Below, piece by piece: positions 1 through 8,921 of a stretch of 64,000 nucleotides of DNA; positions within the stretch are counted from its first letter, which is position 1, and the number at the start of each line of letters is the position of its first letter. This DNA comes from Methylobacter sp. GTDB lineage: Bacteria; Pseudomonadota; Gammaproteobacteria; Methylococcales; Methylomonadaceae. The notes beneath the pieces are model-generated. The model was given only the letters and a program-made list of their open reading frames with translations, ran no database searches and was not told where the DNA came from. The position numbers and the translations under genes were made by a program. The stretch lies in assembly GCA_030653175.1 (NCBI GenBank), contig JAURZV010000052.1:62001-126000 (forward strand). The letters are read 5' to 3'.

Positions 1-1
1 C

Positions 2-103
2 GAAACCGACCACACTTTTTCTTCGGCGGCCTGGAGAGAACAGGTGGTATGCTGGACAAGAGAATGGATCAATACTTTAAATTGCAAGAGCCACTTATCT
101 TGA
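2..103 (+). CDS. 3' end of probable exosortase A-associated hydrolase (partial)
   Basis: Frame 2 is open from the window edge to a TGA at 101-103. It encodes 33 residues that begin ETDHTFSSAAWREQV and continue with CWTREWINTL. The DHTFS motif followed by an amphipathic helix resembles the C-terminus of the alpha/beta hydrolases associated with exosortase A, in which the His is the catalytic residue. The genes downstream at 6097-8921 belong to the same XrtA-associated set, which supports the reading. Only the tail is visible, so family membership is an inference. Frame 1 is also open to 189 but shows no recognisable motif. Confidence 0.4.
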   Translation, partial: ETDHTFSSAAWREQVVCWTREWINTLNCKSHLS

Positions 104-245
104 TCAAACACTCAAAGCCATGCATGCAAAATTTTTATAACAACTGTGTACGTTTGACTGCAATTCAGACTTTTAGACATAATGTCTGATTTTCCGACGA
201 TTCACAAGTCTCCAATATCCATATCCAATATTGAGAAATCAAGTC

Positions 246-941
246 ATGCAGAAAGCAGAATTCGATAAGTTCGCCGATGAATATTACGTCCTACATCAGA
301 AAAACATCCGGCACTCTGGCGAATCTCCTGAATTCTTTGCCGAATATAAGATCAGGGATATTTTCGAACTCCTGATGAATCAAGCGCAAAATCCACGGCG
401 TATACTGGATTTTGGCGCAGGCATTGGTACCTCAGTACCCCATTTTCTGAGATTTTTTCCCGATGCCTCCTTGACCTGTCTGGATGTTTCAGAAAAAAGT
501 CTGGAAGTTGGTCGATCTCGTTTTACAGGGCTCGCCGATTTCCAATCTTTTGATGGGATGCGCATTCCTAGTCCTGACAACACCTTCGATCTAATTTTCG
601 CGGCCTGTGTATTTCATCACATTCCACATTCTGCCCACTCTGGTCTCTTGCAGGAGTGGCTCCGAGTTATAAAGCCTGGCGGAACGGCAGTTATTTTTGA
701 ACATAATCCACTGAATCCCCTTACCGTACATGCGGTGAACACCTGTCCTTTCGATGAAAATGCCAAATTGATTCGGGGAACGTTGCTCCGGAAAGAAATG
801 CAAAAAGCAGGATTTCAGAGTGTTGGCTTGCGTTACAGGCTATTCGTACCAGGGGCGCTCCGGTGGCTACGACCTTTAGAACGATGGTTGCATAGGTGCC
901 CCTTGGGGGCTCAATATTTTGTACACGCAACTAAACAGTAG
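246..941 (+). CDS. class I SAM-dependent methyltransferase
   Basis: A protein of about 231 residues with a Rossmann-type methyltransferase core. Motif I (LDFGAGIGTS) lies near residues 54-63, an acidic strand-2 end (LTCLDVSEKS) follows, and the strand-4 region reads DLIFAACVFHHIP. This is the layout of ubiE/Methyltransf_11-type enzymes that transfer methyl from SAM to a small molecule or sugar. The substrate cannot be told. A TTG at 231 would add five residues; the ATG at 246 is preferred, although the Shine-Dalgarno signal is weak. It precedes glycosyltransferase genes on the same strand, so a role in modifying a surface glycan or its lipid carrier is plausible. Confidence 0.75.
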   Translation: MQKAEFDKFADEYYVLHQKNIRHSGESPEFFAEYKIRDIFELLMNQAQNPRRILDFGAGIGTSVPHFLRFFPDASLTCLDVSEKSLEVGRSRFTGLADFQSFDGMRIPSPDNTFDLIFAACVFHHIPHSAHSGLLQEWLRVIKPGGTAVIFEHNPLNPLTVHAVNTCPFDENAKLIRGTLLRKEMQKAGFQSVGLRYRLFVPGALRWLRPLERWLHRCPLGAQYFVHATKQ

Positions 942-951
942 GCGAGTTGAT

Positions 952-2328
952 ATGACCCTTATGAGATTCATACTTGTCGGCATCGCGAATACATTGCTCG
1001 GATTGAGTACCATTTATTTTGCTATGTATTTTTTGCAGCTAGAAATTGTGCATGCAAACGCGTTCGGCTATTCAGTTGGCATTTTGCTAGGCTTCGCTTT
1101 GAACAAGACCTGGACTTTCAGCAGCCGTGACCGCGTTGTTTCTAGTTTCCTCCGTTATTTACTGGTACTCGCTGTAGCCTACGTGGCGAACCTCGCTACA
1201 GTTCTATTTACGAACTCCCATTTCGACTTAAATCCTTATATAGCCCAAGCGCTGGGTATTATTCCCTACACAGTTATAGGCTTTTTAGGTAGCCGTTATT
1301 TCGCTTTCCGTACACAAGGAGGAGGCATAGAAACGGCTAAAAATCATGTATGTGAGGCATCTGTATTTAACAAGAAACCTATGACTTCGAGGATGATTGA
1401 CGTAAGCATTGTTGTGCCTTGCTATAACGAGGAAGCGGTATTGCCAGAAACAACCTGCCAATTGGCAGATTTGTTGTCGCAACTTATCATCGAAAGCAAG
1501 ATTACGCCCAATAGTCGTGTGTACTATGTTGACGACGGAAGTCGTGACCGAACTTGGGAGTTGATAGAGTCTCTAGCTGAAACCCACGAATTCGTCCACG
1601 GAATTAAACTGTCGCGTAACCGCGGACACCAAAATGCTCTATTGGCGGGCCTATTAACGGCAGAAGGAGAAGTGATTATTAGCGTAGATGCAGATCTACA
1701 AGATGATTTGTCTGCTATTAAAAAAATGGTCGAATTCTATGCAGCAGGCTACGATATTGTGTATGGGGTTCGAGATTCCCGCAAGACCGATACCTTTTTT
1801 AAGAGTTTTACCGCCAAAGCCTATTACCATGTTTTAAGCTCCATGGGTGTAGAAATTGTCTACAATCATGCCGACTATCGTTTGATGAGCCGCCAAGTTA
1901 TTGAGGCACTGAGAGAGTTTGGCGAAGTTAATTTGTTTCTTCGGGCAATTATTCCGCAATTAGGATTTTCATATGCGCTTGTATTTTATGATCGTGCCAG
2001 GCGTTATGCGGGGGAATCAAAATATCCGATGAAAAAGATGCTCGCGTTCGCTTGGCAAGGCATCACATCTTTCTCTGATATGCCTTTGCGCTTTATTACA
2101 GGTTTAGGGCTGCTAGTCTCGCTGATTAGTTTTTTAATTACGGTTTGGGCAATCGGAGTTCGTCTTTTTACTCACGATGCAATACCGGGCTGGGCCTCCA
2201 CTGTTTTGCCTATCTATTTTCTCGGAGGAATACAGTTACTATGTCTAGGAATTATGGGTGAATATCTAGCGAAAATTTACTCAGAAACAAAACGTCGGCC
2301 CAGATACATTATTGAGAAAATGATTTAA
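952..2328 (+). CDS. GtrA-like flippase fused to family 2 glycosyltransferase
   Basis: About 458 residues from the ATG at 952; a TTG at 919 would overlap the methyltransferase gene. Residues 1-120 form four hydrophobic segments typical of GtrA-like proteins, which are thought to flip undecaprenyl-phosphate sugars. Residues about 150-380 are a GT2 domain of the dolichol-phosphate mannosyltransferase type, with SIVVPCYNEE, YYVDDGSRDRT and the metal-binding stretch VDADLQDD near 244-251. Two further membrane segments follow, as in GtrB. GtrA and GtrB are usually separate neighbouring genes, so this single chain joins the glycosyl-carrier synthase and its proposed flippase. A role in attaching a glucosyl-like branch to EPS or O-antigen is inferred. 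Confidence 0.8.
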   Translation: MTLMRFILVGIANTLLGLSTIYFAMYFLQLEIVHANAFGYSVGILLGFALNKTWTFSSRDRVVSSFLRYLLVLAVAYVANLATVLFTNSHFDLNPYIAQALGIIPYTVIGFLGSRYFAFRTQGGGIETAKNHVCEASVFNKKPMTSRMIDVSIVVPCYNEEAVLPETTCQLADLLSQLIIESKITPNSRVYYVDDGSRDRTWELIESLAETHEFVHGIKLSRNRGHQNALLAGLLTAEGEVIISVDADLQDDLSAIKKMVEFYAAGYDIVYGVRDSRKTDTFFKSFTAKAYYHVLSSMGVEIVYNHADYRLMSRQVIEALREFGEVNLFLRAIIPQLGFSYALVFYDRARRYAGESKYPMKKMLAFAWQGITSFSDMPLRFITGLGLLVSLISFLITVWAIGVRLFTHDAIPGWASTVLPIYFLGGIQLLCLGIMGEYLAKIYSETKRRPRYIIEKMI

Positions 2329-2350
2329 GCTTACTCAATTACTTCTCTTA

Positions 2351-2363
2351 TCAGATGGGAGTA
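2351..2363. repeat. 13-bp inverted repeat, left arm
   Basis: TCAGATGGGAGTA here is the exact reverse complement of TACTCCCATCTGA at 4415-4427. A third copy of the core, AGATGGGAGTA, lies at 4467-4477. The left arm overlaps the likely ribosome binding site of the small ORF at 2366. The pair brackets the small ORF and the 632-residue membrane protein. Confidence 0.7.
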
Positions 2364-2365
2364 TT

Positions 2366-2494
2366 ATGAAAAACATGACACTTGTGGTAGGTATATTTTC
2401 AATGATTACATACTTTATGATTAGTGAAGGTGTGACTAATTTTGTGAAGTTTTTATTATATGTCCTAAGTAGGATATATAAAATGATTGGATAA
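2366..2494 (+). CDS. small membrane protein (42 aa), unrecognised
   Basis: A 42-codon frame begins MKNMTLVVGIFSMITYFM and ends with TAA at 2492-2494. It follows GGGAG (2358-2362) at a short but workable distance and ends three bases before the ATG of the next gene. The product is mostly hydrophobic, with one likely membrane helix near residues 4-20 and a basic C-terminus. This fits a small membrane subunit co-translated with the polytopic protein downstream. No family is recognised. Coding is supported only by the start signal, the tight spacing and the hydrophobic pattern. Confidence 0.45.
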   Translation: MKNMTLVVGIFSMITYFMISEGVTNFVKFLLYVLSRIYKMIG

Positions 2495-2497
2495 AAA

Positions 2498-4396
2498 ATG
2501 GATAATATATATGGGGTTTTATATGTTTTTTCAATTATAACAATAACATGTTTATTTGGTCTTAAGTGTAATTGGTCTCGACTATTATCAGTAGGTGAAT
2601 TTTTTGTTTATTTTTTGATTATTTTTTATTCAATTTTCTTTTTTATTTTTTATTTACTAGGGGCAGTAGAGCTGTTGGCTAATCAGTCAAATCTTAGTAT
2701 TACCAACGCCTTATCTTTAGCTATTATAGTCGCCGGAGCTATGATTTTTAATTTTTCAAGAGCCGCTAGTTTAAGCTATTGTTTGTTTCCTATTTTTGAC
2801 AAGCCACCGCCGCTTCGTTTGCAAGCCAAAATTGTTAAATATTTGACATTAAGCGTTTATTTGATATTGGCTGGTCTATTAATATTGGGATTTCCCCGCG
2901 GTTTCGAGGTTTGGGCGTATCATTTGCCCATTGGAATTAATATCTTCCAGAAAGGTTCCTTGCAAATTTGGGACCAAGCCTATATGCATACTTTTCCTGC
3001 AAATATGAGTATTTGGGATGGGTTTTGGCTGCAAATTTTACCTGAACGGTTGATTTCGGTGGTTAATTTGCCATATTTGGCTATGTGTGTGTTTTTTTTA
3101 TACCAATTGTGTCGACTGGTGGGAGCTGACCGCTCTGCAAGTTGGTTGGTAGCCTGCGGTCTTACGACAATTCCTTTATTTGGCTTTTCTGCGCTTGAAT
3201 TAGGGGCTGATGTGGCTGGTGTGGCATTTATTATTGTCGCAGTTTATCTGGTATTAGCTCGACCCAATGTAAAACCTGGTTGGTGTTTTATGTCTGGTCT
3301 TGCTGCTGGTTTGGCTTATGGCTTTAAAGCATCGCATCTCATCCCATCAACATTGTTGGTGATATTTATATTGATTGGTCAAGATAAGCTGTTAGCGTCA
3401 AGTTATTTAGTAAGATTTAAGCAGGTTTTGAAATTTGCTATAGCCTTTTTACTGATGGCTGGTATCTGGCTATTACGTAACTACATTGAGTTGGGTAATC
3501 CAACCTATCCGGTACATTTTGGTTCTATATGGGATGCACTCGGCTTTAAAGCTGCTCCTGATTTTGTTATTAGTGATCGTACAAGTACTCAATTTGAGTG
3601 GGTTCATACTTCGTGGGAATGGCTGATTTATCCGTGGGTAGAATGGCATAATATTGGACAGAACTATAAACATAGCTCAGGTTTAGGGGCATTCTTTGCT
3701 GCTACAGTGCCAGTTACATGGCTTGGGTTTACTCTGATGCTAATAACTGATGAATGGAAAATAAAAAAAGATAAGTTTCAATTTAGTGTTATTTTATATT
3801 TATTAGGGACTATTCTGGTTGCTATATGGTGGTTTCTTGGTGACAGACAGCCACGTTATATAATGGCCGGTATTGCATTATTACTACCAATAACAGCGTT
3901 ATTTATAACGGAGGCAGGAAGAAGATTAAGAAAATCATATGAATTGGTGTTGATATTTGGCATATCTTTTATGTTTATTGTCCTTTTAGTTCGATTGGGT
4001 GTTGTACAAGGGGCTCTAATAACTTCTAACGGACTTGCAAGTCGTTCAATGGCTTTTGAATATCCAAGCATAATTGATAAACTTGAGAATGGCAGCACGA
4101 TATTAGATCTTGAGGAAAGAACTTGGCATTATCCCCTTTATGGAGCGCAGTTATCGAATCGCGTAGTAAGCTATCCCGAAGCTGAAAGACTTTTTCGCCA
4201 AGACAATTCATGGAATCTTAATTCATCTCTGATACGTCAATTAGGAATAACCCATATTTACGTACATGGTAACCCTAAGCTTATTGCTGGTTGCGTTGAA
4301 ATTAAAGTAGCAGAAAATTTAGACCGTAATCCGTTTAATGGTATTAAATTAGATAAGCCTCATATTCTATATCGCGTTATTGATCATTGTTCCTAG
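2498..4396 (+). CDS. polytopic membrane protein, GT-C glycosyltransferase-like
   Basis: A 632-residue protein with roughly twelve hydrophobic segments through residue about 515, followed by a soluble C-terminal part of about 110 residues. The many-helix plan, a periplasmic-looking stretch after the first helices (GFPRGFEVWAYHLPIG) and a late GDRQPRYIMAG motif resemble bacterial GT-C enzymes of the ArnT/PMT type, which use polyprenyl-phosphate sugars as donors. The preceding gene makes such a donor, so the two could work together. Identification rests on topology and context only. The DNA is markedly AT-rich compared with genes further downstream, which hints at horizontal acquisition. Confidence 0.5.
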   Translation: MDNIYGVLYVFSIITITCLFGLKCNWSRLLSVGEFFVYFLIIFYSIFFFIFYLLGAVELLANQSNLSITNALSLAIIVAGAMIFNFSRAASLSYCLFPIFDKPPPLRLQAKIVKYLTLSVYLILAGLLILGFPRGFEVWAYHLPIGINIFQKGSLQIWDQAYMHTFPANMSIWDGFWLQILPERLISVVNLPYLAMCVFFLYQLCRLVGADRSASWLVACGLTTIPLFGFSALELGADVAGVAFIIVAVYLVLARPNVKPGWCFMSGLAAGLAYGFKASHLIPSTLLVIFILIGQDKLLASSYLVRFKQVLKFAIAFLLMAGIWLLRNYIELGNPTYPVHFGSIWDALGFKAAPDFVISDRTSTQFEWVHTSWEWLIYPWVEWHNIGQNYKHSSGLGAFFAATVPVTWLGFTLMLITDEWKIKKDKFQFSVILYLLGTILVAIWWFLGDRQPRYIMAGIALLLPITALFITEAGRRLRKSYELVLIFGISFMFIVLLVRLGVVQGALITSNGLASRSMAFEYPSIIDKLENGSTILDLEERTWHYPLYGAQLSNRVVSYPEAERLFRQDNSWNLNSSLIRQLGITHIYVHGNPKLIAGCVEIKVAENLDRNPFNGIKLDKPHILYRVIDHCS

Positions 4397-4741
4397 ATTT
4401 ATATTAAATTTTATTACTCCCATCTGAGCGAAAAAACGTCTACTTTGTAAAAACAGATTCTGAGGAAGATGGGAGTAGAGTTAAGAAGCCTTCATAAATT
4501 CATTTAAAATTATCAATTTTAGTTAATTTGTATTTATAGTTTTTTGCATTTTATGGCATTACTTTATTTGAATATTCAATACCGATCATTTACCACGTAG
4601 CCATAGCTAAAGGAACCTCTAATAATTGCTTTTTTTCATAATGTTTACGAATATAAGTTATTGAAATTAACAAACACCAATTTTTAAAAATTGAATAATT
4701 AGAGGTTTCCATAAATAATTGATAATTGCCTTCGGACATAG
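4397..4741. other. AT-rich intergenic region with inverted repeats
   Basis: No coding frame is supported. The region holds a potential stem made of TACTCCCATCT (4415-4425) and AGATGGGAGTA (4467-4477), which could end the upstream transcription unit, and a 99-bp element with imperfect terminal inverted repeats at 4612-4710. The remainder is AT-rich without recognisable signals. Confidence 0.5.
4612..4710. repeat. MITE-like element with imperfect inverted ends
   Basis: The left end reads GGAACCTCTAATAATT and the right end, reverse-complemented, reads GGAAACCTCTAATTATT. These match apart from one extra base and an internal swap. The 99-bp interior is AT-rich and non-coding. GGAACCTCT-type ends resemble those of some IS5-group elements, so this may be a non-autonomous remnant. 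No convincing target-site duplication is visible. Confidence 0.4.
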
Positions 4742-6001
4742 ATGAATGACACCATGAAAAATATATTAATGATCGCTTATCACTTCCCTCCGGTTCGTGT
4801 TAGTAGTGGGATACAGCGAACCCTCAAGTTTACAAGCTACCTGCTCGATCATGGTTGGAATGCTCAGGTGCTATCGGTTTCCCCCAACGCTTATGAAAGA
4901 GTCAGCGATGATCAAATGCATGAAATCCCACCTGAAATTGTCGTCAAACGCGCTTTGACGTTGGATACCGCCAGGCATTTGTCTGTTAAAGGCCGCTACT
5001 TGGGCTGGATGGCTCTGCCGGATCGTTGGGTTAGTTGGTGTTTGGGAGGGACGCTGAGCGGGTTGCTGCTGATTTACCAACATCGTCCGAAAATTATCTG
5101 GTCTACTTATCCAATTGCCTCGGCTCATCTGCTGGGCCTGATTTTGCATCGCTTAACCGGTATCCCCTGGGTTGCCGATTTCCGCGATTCTATGACCGAA
5201 GACAATTACCCCGCCGATCCGACTCAGCGTAAAATTTACCGCTGGATAGAACGGCAGACGGTGAGTAGTTGCGCCCGTGCGGTGTTTACTACGCCGGGCG
5301 CCATTCGCATGTACACCGCGCGTTACCCTGAAATTCCCATATCGCGCTGGGCGCTCATTGCCAACGGTTATGACGAAGAAAATTTTGTCCGCGCCGAACA
5401 TTCTGAGACTTACCGTCAGGCATTGGCCGAAAAAAGTGAGCAAATCGTATTGTTGCATAGCGGCGTCTTATATCCATCAGAGCGCGATCCAAGGCAATTT
5501 TTTAGTGCCTTGGCTGAATTGAAACAAACCGGTAAGATTCGATCAGAGCAGTTTAAGGTGATTTTACGGGCTACCGGTCATGATGAACTGCATCACGCAT
5601 TAATTACCAACCATGGGCTGAACGACATAGTTTTTCTTGAGCCGAGTGTGGCTTACGAGACAGCTCTGGCTGAAATGCTGGCCGTTGATGGCTTGCTGGT
5701 GTTTCAGGCGGCTAATTGCAATCATCAGATTCCGGCAAAAATCTATGAGTACTTACGGGCACGGCGACCCATATTGGCTTTGACCGATCCTGAGGGCGAT
5801 ACGGCCAAGGTGTTGTTAGCGGCCGGACTAACTGGTATCGCCCCTTTGGATGATAAGGACGCTATTGCTAGTAAATTACTGGAATTTATTAGTAATATAC
5901 AAAACCATAAAAATGCTATAGCTGATGATATACATATCGCAGAGCATTCAAGGCAAGCACGAAGCAAACTGCTGGCTGATTTGTTGGACACGATCCAATA
6001 A
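4742..6001 (+). CDS. glycosyltransferase, GT4/GT-B type
   Basis: A 419-residue protein with a two-Rossmann GT-B layout. The N-terminus ILMIAYHFPPVRVSSGIQR is the glycine-rich acceptor-side start common in EPS glycosyltransferases. The middle contains IPWVADFRDSMTED. The C-terminal domain has NGYDEENF and IPAKIYEYLRARRPILAL, matching the usual EX7E-like donor-site region. A second in-frame ATG lies at 4754. It stands alone on the plus strand and converges with the PLP decarboxylase gene. Its likely role is transfer of a nucleotide-activated sugar during EPS repeat-unit assembly; sugar specificity is unknown. Confidence 0.75.
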   Translation: MNDTMKNILMIAYHFPPVRVSSGIQRTLKFTSYLLDHGWNAQVLSVSPNAYERVSDDQMHEIPPEIVVKRALTLDTARHLSVKGRYLGWMALPDRWVSWCLGGTLSGLLLIYQHRPKIIWSTYPIASAHLLGLILHRLTGIPWVADFRDSMTEDNYPADPTQRKIYRWIERQTVSSCARAVFTTPGAIRMYTARYPEIPISRWALIANGYDEENFVRAEHSETYRQALAEKSEQIVLLHSGVLYPSERDPRQFFSALAELKQTGKIRSEQFKVILRATGHDELHHALITNHGLNDIVFLEPSVAYETALAEMLAVDGLLVFQAANCNHQIPAKIYEYLRARRPILALTDPEGDTAKVLLAAGLTGIAPLDDKDAIASKLLEFISNIQNHKNAIADDIHIAEHSRQARSKLLADLLDTIQ

Positions 6002-6027
6002 AAACTGCGGAGTTAGGTCAAACACTG

Positions 6028-6074
6028 TGTAGGAGCGGATTTATCCGTTCTAAGGCGAACGATTTGCTCCTACA
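6028..6074. repeat. REP-like palindrome between convergent genes
   Basis: TGTAGGAGC (6028-6036) pairs with GCTCCTACA (6066-6074), and GCGGATTTATCCG forms an inner palindrome. The sequence is akin to the GGAGCGGCTTTAGCCG palindrome at 57716-57770. It lies between two convergent genes, so it may also act as a two-way transcription stop. Confidence 0.6.
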
Positions 6075-6096
6075 ATTGCTCAAGTTACTTAATTAC

Positions 6097-7332
6097 TTAA
6101 ACCAGCACTTCCATCGCATCCGGTTGGCTGAGAAATTTGTTGGGACTGGCGGTATAGCCATAAGCTCCGGATTGATAAACAACTACCAAGTCGCCGATTT
6201 CAGCTTTCGGCAATTGCATTTTGTCGGCCAGAATATCTAGCGGTGTACACAAGGGGCCTACGATGCTGACTGTTTCAAGATCCTTGCCGTGCATTTTGTT
6301 GCCAATCGCAACCGGATAATTTTTGCGTATGACTTGGCCGAAATTGCCGGACGCGGCCAAATGATGATGCAAACCGCCATTGACGATTAAGTAAGATTGT
6401 CCCCTGGATATTTTTTTATCAAGCACTTCGCAGACATAAATGCCCGCTTCACCGACTAAATAACGTCCCAGTTCGATAATCACTTCCGCTTCCGGCATAG
6501 CCGTTTTAAAGTCGGCCATAGGCTGGGCGAGCGCGTTACCGACCGCTTGCGTATCCAATGGAGCATCGCCAGGAAAGTAAGGGATGCCGTAGCCGCCGCC
6601 AATATTTAGTTTTTTAATCGGGCAGGGGCAGTGCTCTGATAGCTGCACGGCTAAAGCGATACTTTTTTGCTGGGCTTCGATAATCGCCTCGGCTTTGAGA
6701 TTTTGCGAACCGCTGTAGATATGAAAACCCTGAAAATCAAGTCCCAGCGTTCTAATAAGTTTTAAGGCTTCAGGCAATAATTCTTCGTCTATACCGAATT
6801 GTTTGGGACCGCCGCCCATTTTCATGCCGGAGGCTTTGAGTTCAAAGGCAGGATTAATACGAACGGCAACGCACGCTTGAATGCCGCTTTGTTCCGATAA
6901 CTGCGCGATAGTTTCCAGTTCATGGAAGGATTCGACATGAATAGTAATGCCGGCAGCAATTGCTTGACTCAATTCCGCCGTACGCTTGCCGGGGCCCGCC
7001 ATACTGATATGTTCCACCGGCATAGTGGTGTCCAACGCTACTTTCATTTCTCCCGCCGAGGCAAGGTCAAAGCCATCGACAATATCGGCCATATGCTGCA
7101 CCACCGCAGGCATAGGATTGGCTTTCATTGCATAGTGAATTTTCAAGTCCGGCGGCATTTGCCGGCGTAGCTCAGCGACGCGCCGAGTCATTACCGATCG
7201 GTCATAGGCATAAAAGGGTGTGTTTCCGACTCGTTGGGCCAGCCGGGACAAGGCTATGCCGCCAATGATCAGCTGATTATCCTTAACCGGAAACTGCGTT
7301 ATCGGCGTATGTTGGGGAGGCGTTTGCGTCAT
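6097..7332 (-). CDS. PLP-dependent decarboxylase, exosortase A system-associated
   Basis: A 411-residue fold-type III (alanine racemase/DapDC-like) enzyme. The PLP lysine is in IHYAMKANP (K70). NIGGGYGIPY near residue 245 is the phosphate-binding glycine loop. GPLCTPLD and YQSGAYGYT near the C-terminus match the active-site Cys and Tyr regions of diaminopimelate/ornithine decarboxylases. The family is the decarboxylase routinely found beside an acyl-CoA ligase in exosortase A clusters, where it probably makes an amino or amine building block for EPS. The start codon overlaps the ligase stop by four bases, so the two are translationally coupled on the minus strand. Confidence 0.85.
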   Translation of the reverse strand: MTQTPPQHTPITQFPVKDNQLIIGGIALSRLAQRVGNTPFYAYDRSVMTRRVAELRRQMPPDLKIHYAMKANPMPAVVQHMADIVDGFDLASAGEMKVALDTTMPVEHISMAGPGKRTAELSQAIAAGITIHVESFHELETIAQLSEQSGIQACVAVRINPAFELKASGMKMGGGPKQFGIDEELLPEALKLIRTLGLDFQGFHIYSGSQNLKAEAIIEAQQKSIALAVQLSEHCPCPIKKLNIGGGYGIPYFPGDAPLDTQAVGNALAQPMADFKTAMPEAEVIIELGRYLVGEAGIYVCEVLDKKISRGQSYLIVNGGLHHHLAASGNFGQVIRKNYPVAIGNKMHGKDLETVSIVGPLCTPLDILADKMQLPKAEIGDLVVVYQSGAYGYTASPNKFLSQPDAMEVLV

Positions 7333-8921
7333 ATAGTTGTTTCGAAAATAGTGGCGAATTGTTCAGTCAGTACTTTACGGTCAATCTTACCGTTCGGGTT
7401 TTTCGGCAGCACCGGCAGCACAGTAACTTTTGCCGGAATCATAAAATTCGGTAATTGGACTTTGCAGGCATTGATGATCGCCTGATCATCAAAATTCGCG
7501 GTATCCTCAACACTGACGACAACGACAACCGCCTGTCCTAAACTGTCATGTTCGATACCTAGCGCGGCAACTTCTTTGGCAAGTCCGGATGCATAAATCA
7601 CTTCTTCAATTTCGGTAGGACTGACCCGATAACCCGATGTTTTAATCATGTCATCTTTACGACCTACAAAATACAGGTAGCCTTCTTCATCTTTGGTGAC
7701 TGTGTCGCCTGACCAGACAGCAATTTCTGTAAGCGGTAATTCTTTTAGTTGGCTTGGTGCCGGTCTAAAACGTTCTGCGGTTTTTACCGGATCATTCCAG
7801 TAGCCTAGCGCTACTAGAGATCCTCGGTGCACCAGTTCGCCGGGTTCATGGGGTGCGCAGGGAGATCCATCCTCACGAACGACTAAAATTTCAGCATTGG
7901 GTATGGCTTTACCTATGGAATCGGGGCGATGATCAATTTGTTCGGGGGACAAATACGTGGAGCGAAATGCTTCGGTCAAACCGTACATCAGAAAAAAACG
8001 GCTGTCCGGCACTTTTTGGCGGATAGCAGTTAGCACTGATTTGGGCATTTTTCCGCCGGAATTAGTCATATAGCGGAGATGATCGTTAATGCTTTTCGGC
8101 CATTCCATATTTGCAAGTTGCGCCCAGAGCGGGGGAACCGCCGCAAGGCCGGTTATTTTTTGGGATTCTAAGGCAATAACGACATCACGCGGCAATAGAT
8201 AATCCAATAACACACAACAGGCGCCTTTAAACAAAGAAGCGGTTAATTGGTTAAGACCATAGTCAAAACTAAACGGAAGTGCGGCCAATAAGCGATCGGT
8301 AGAGGTAATGTTTAAATATTCACTCACACTTTTTGCGCCTGTGACAATATTACGATGGGACAGCACAACCCCTTTCGGTTTGCCCGTACTGCCGGATGTA
8401 TAAAGGATGGCGGCCATATCGGTATCTATTATCGATGGCGTTATTGCATGTTGATCTGCCGATCCAAGAAAATCATGCCAGCCTAAAATATGTTGCGGAA
8501 GTGTAGGATCGAGCTGGGGAGCTTCATTTTCAACCAGGATAACGGTATGTAGGTCAGGGCAGTTTTCAAGAACAGGGGCAAGACCTTCTAAGCGGCTTTT
8601 AGAAGTAATTAAAATCTGTACATTGCAATCATTCAGGATGTAAGCGACCTGAGCTGCTTTCAACACCGGATTGACGGGTACAAATACGCCTCCAGTTTTG
8701 GATATGGACAGAAAGCTGGTAACTGTTTCTATCTGTTTGGGCAGGTAAACGGCTACACGCTGTTGCGGTTTTAAATGTAAGCTTTGTAAAGCCTGTGACT
8801 GTTGATTAACGAATTGCTCAAGCTGTTGATAACTCCAAGTGCTTTTTTTATGCACGATAGCTGGAGAGTTTGCATCGTGTTTGGCAGATTCAAAAAGTAA
8901 TTGATGTAGTAATGTTGGCAT
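7329..8921 (-). CDS. acyl-CoA ligase (AMP-forming), exosortase A system-associated
   Basis: A 530-residue adenylate-forming enzyme. The AMP-binding P-loop ILYTSGSTGKPKGVV lies near residues 172-186. The mid motif reads FFLMYGLTEAF. The hinge and C-terminal core are YFVGRKDDMIKTSGYRVSP, and the catalytic lysine is in NPNGKIDRKVL near the end. It activates a carboxylic acid as an acyl-adenylate and then a thioester. It forms an operon with the PLP decarboxylase, a pairing that marks exosortase A loci. The natural substrate is unknown. It is transcribed divergently from the ElyC-like gene, with about 260 bp between. Confidence 0.85.
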   Translation of the reverse strand: MPTLLHQLLFESAKHDANSPAIVHKKSTWSYQQLEQFVNQQSQALQSLHLKPQQRVAVYLPKQIETVTSFLSISKTGGVFVPVNPVLKAAQVAYILNDCNVQILITSKSRLEGLAPVLENCPDLHTVILVENEAPQLDPTLPQHILGWHDFLGSADQHAITPSIIDTDMAAILYTSGSTGKPKGVVLSHRNIVTGAKSVSEYLNITSTDRLLAALPFSFDYGLNQLTASLFKGACCVLLDYLLPRDVVIALESQKITGLAAVPPLWAQLANMEWPKSINDHLRYMTNSGGKMPKSVLTAIRQKVPDSRFFLMYGLTEAFRSTYLSPEQIDHRPDSIGKAIPNAEILVVREDGSPCAPHEPGELVHRGSLVALGYWNDPVKTAERFRPAPSQLKELPLTEIAVWSGDTVTKDEEGYLYFVGRKDDMIKTSGYRVSPTEIEEVIYASGLAKEVAALGIEHDSLGQAVVVVVSVEDTANFDDQAIINACKVQLPNFMIPAKVTVLPVLPKNPNGKIDRKVLTEQFATIFETTI

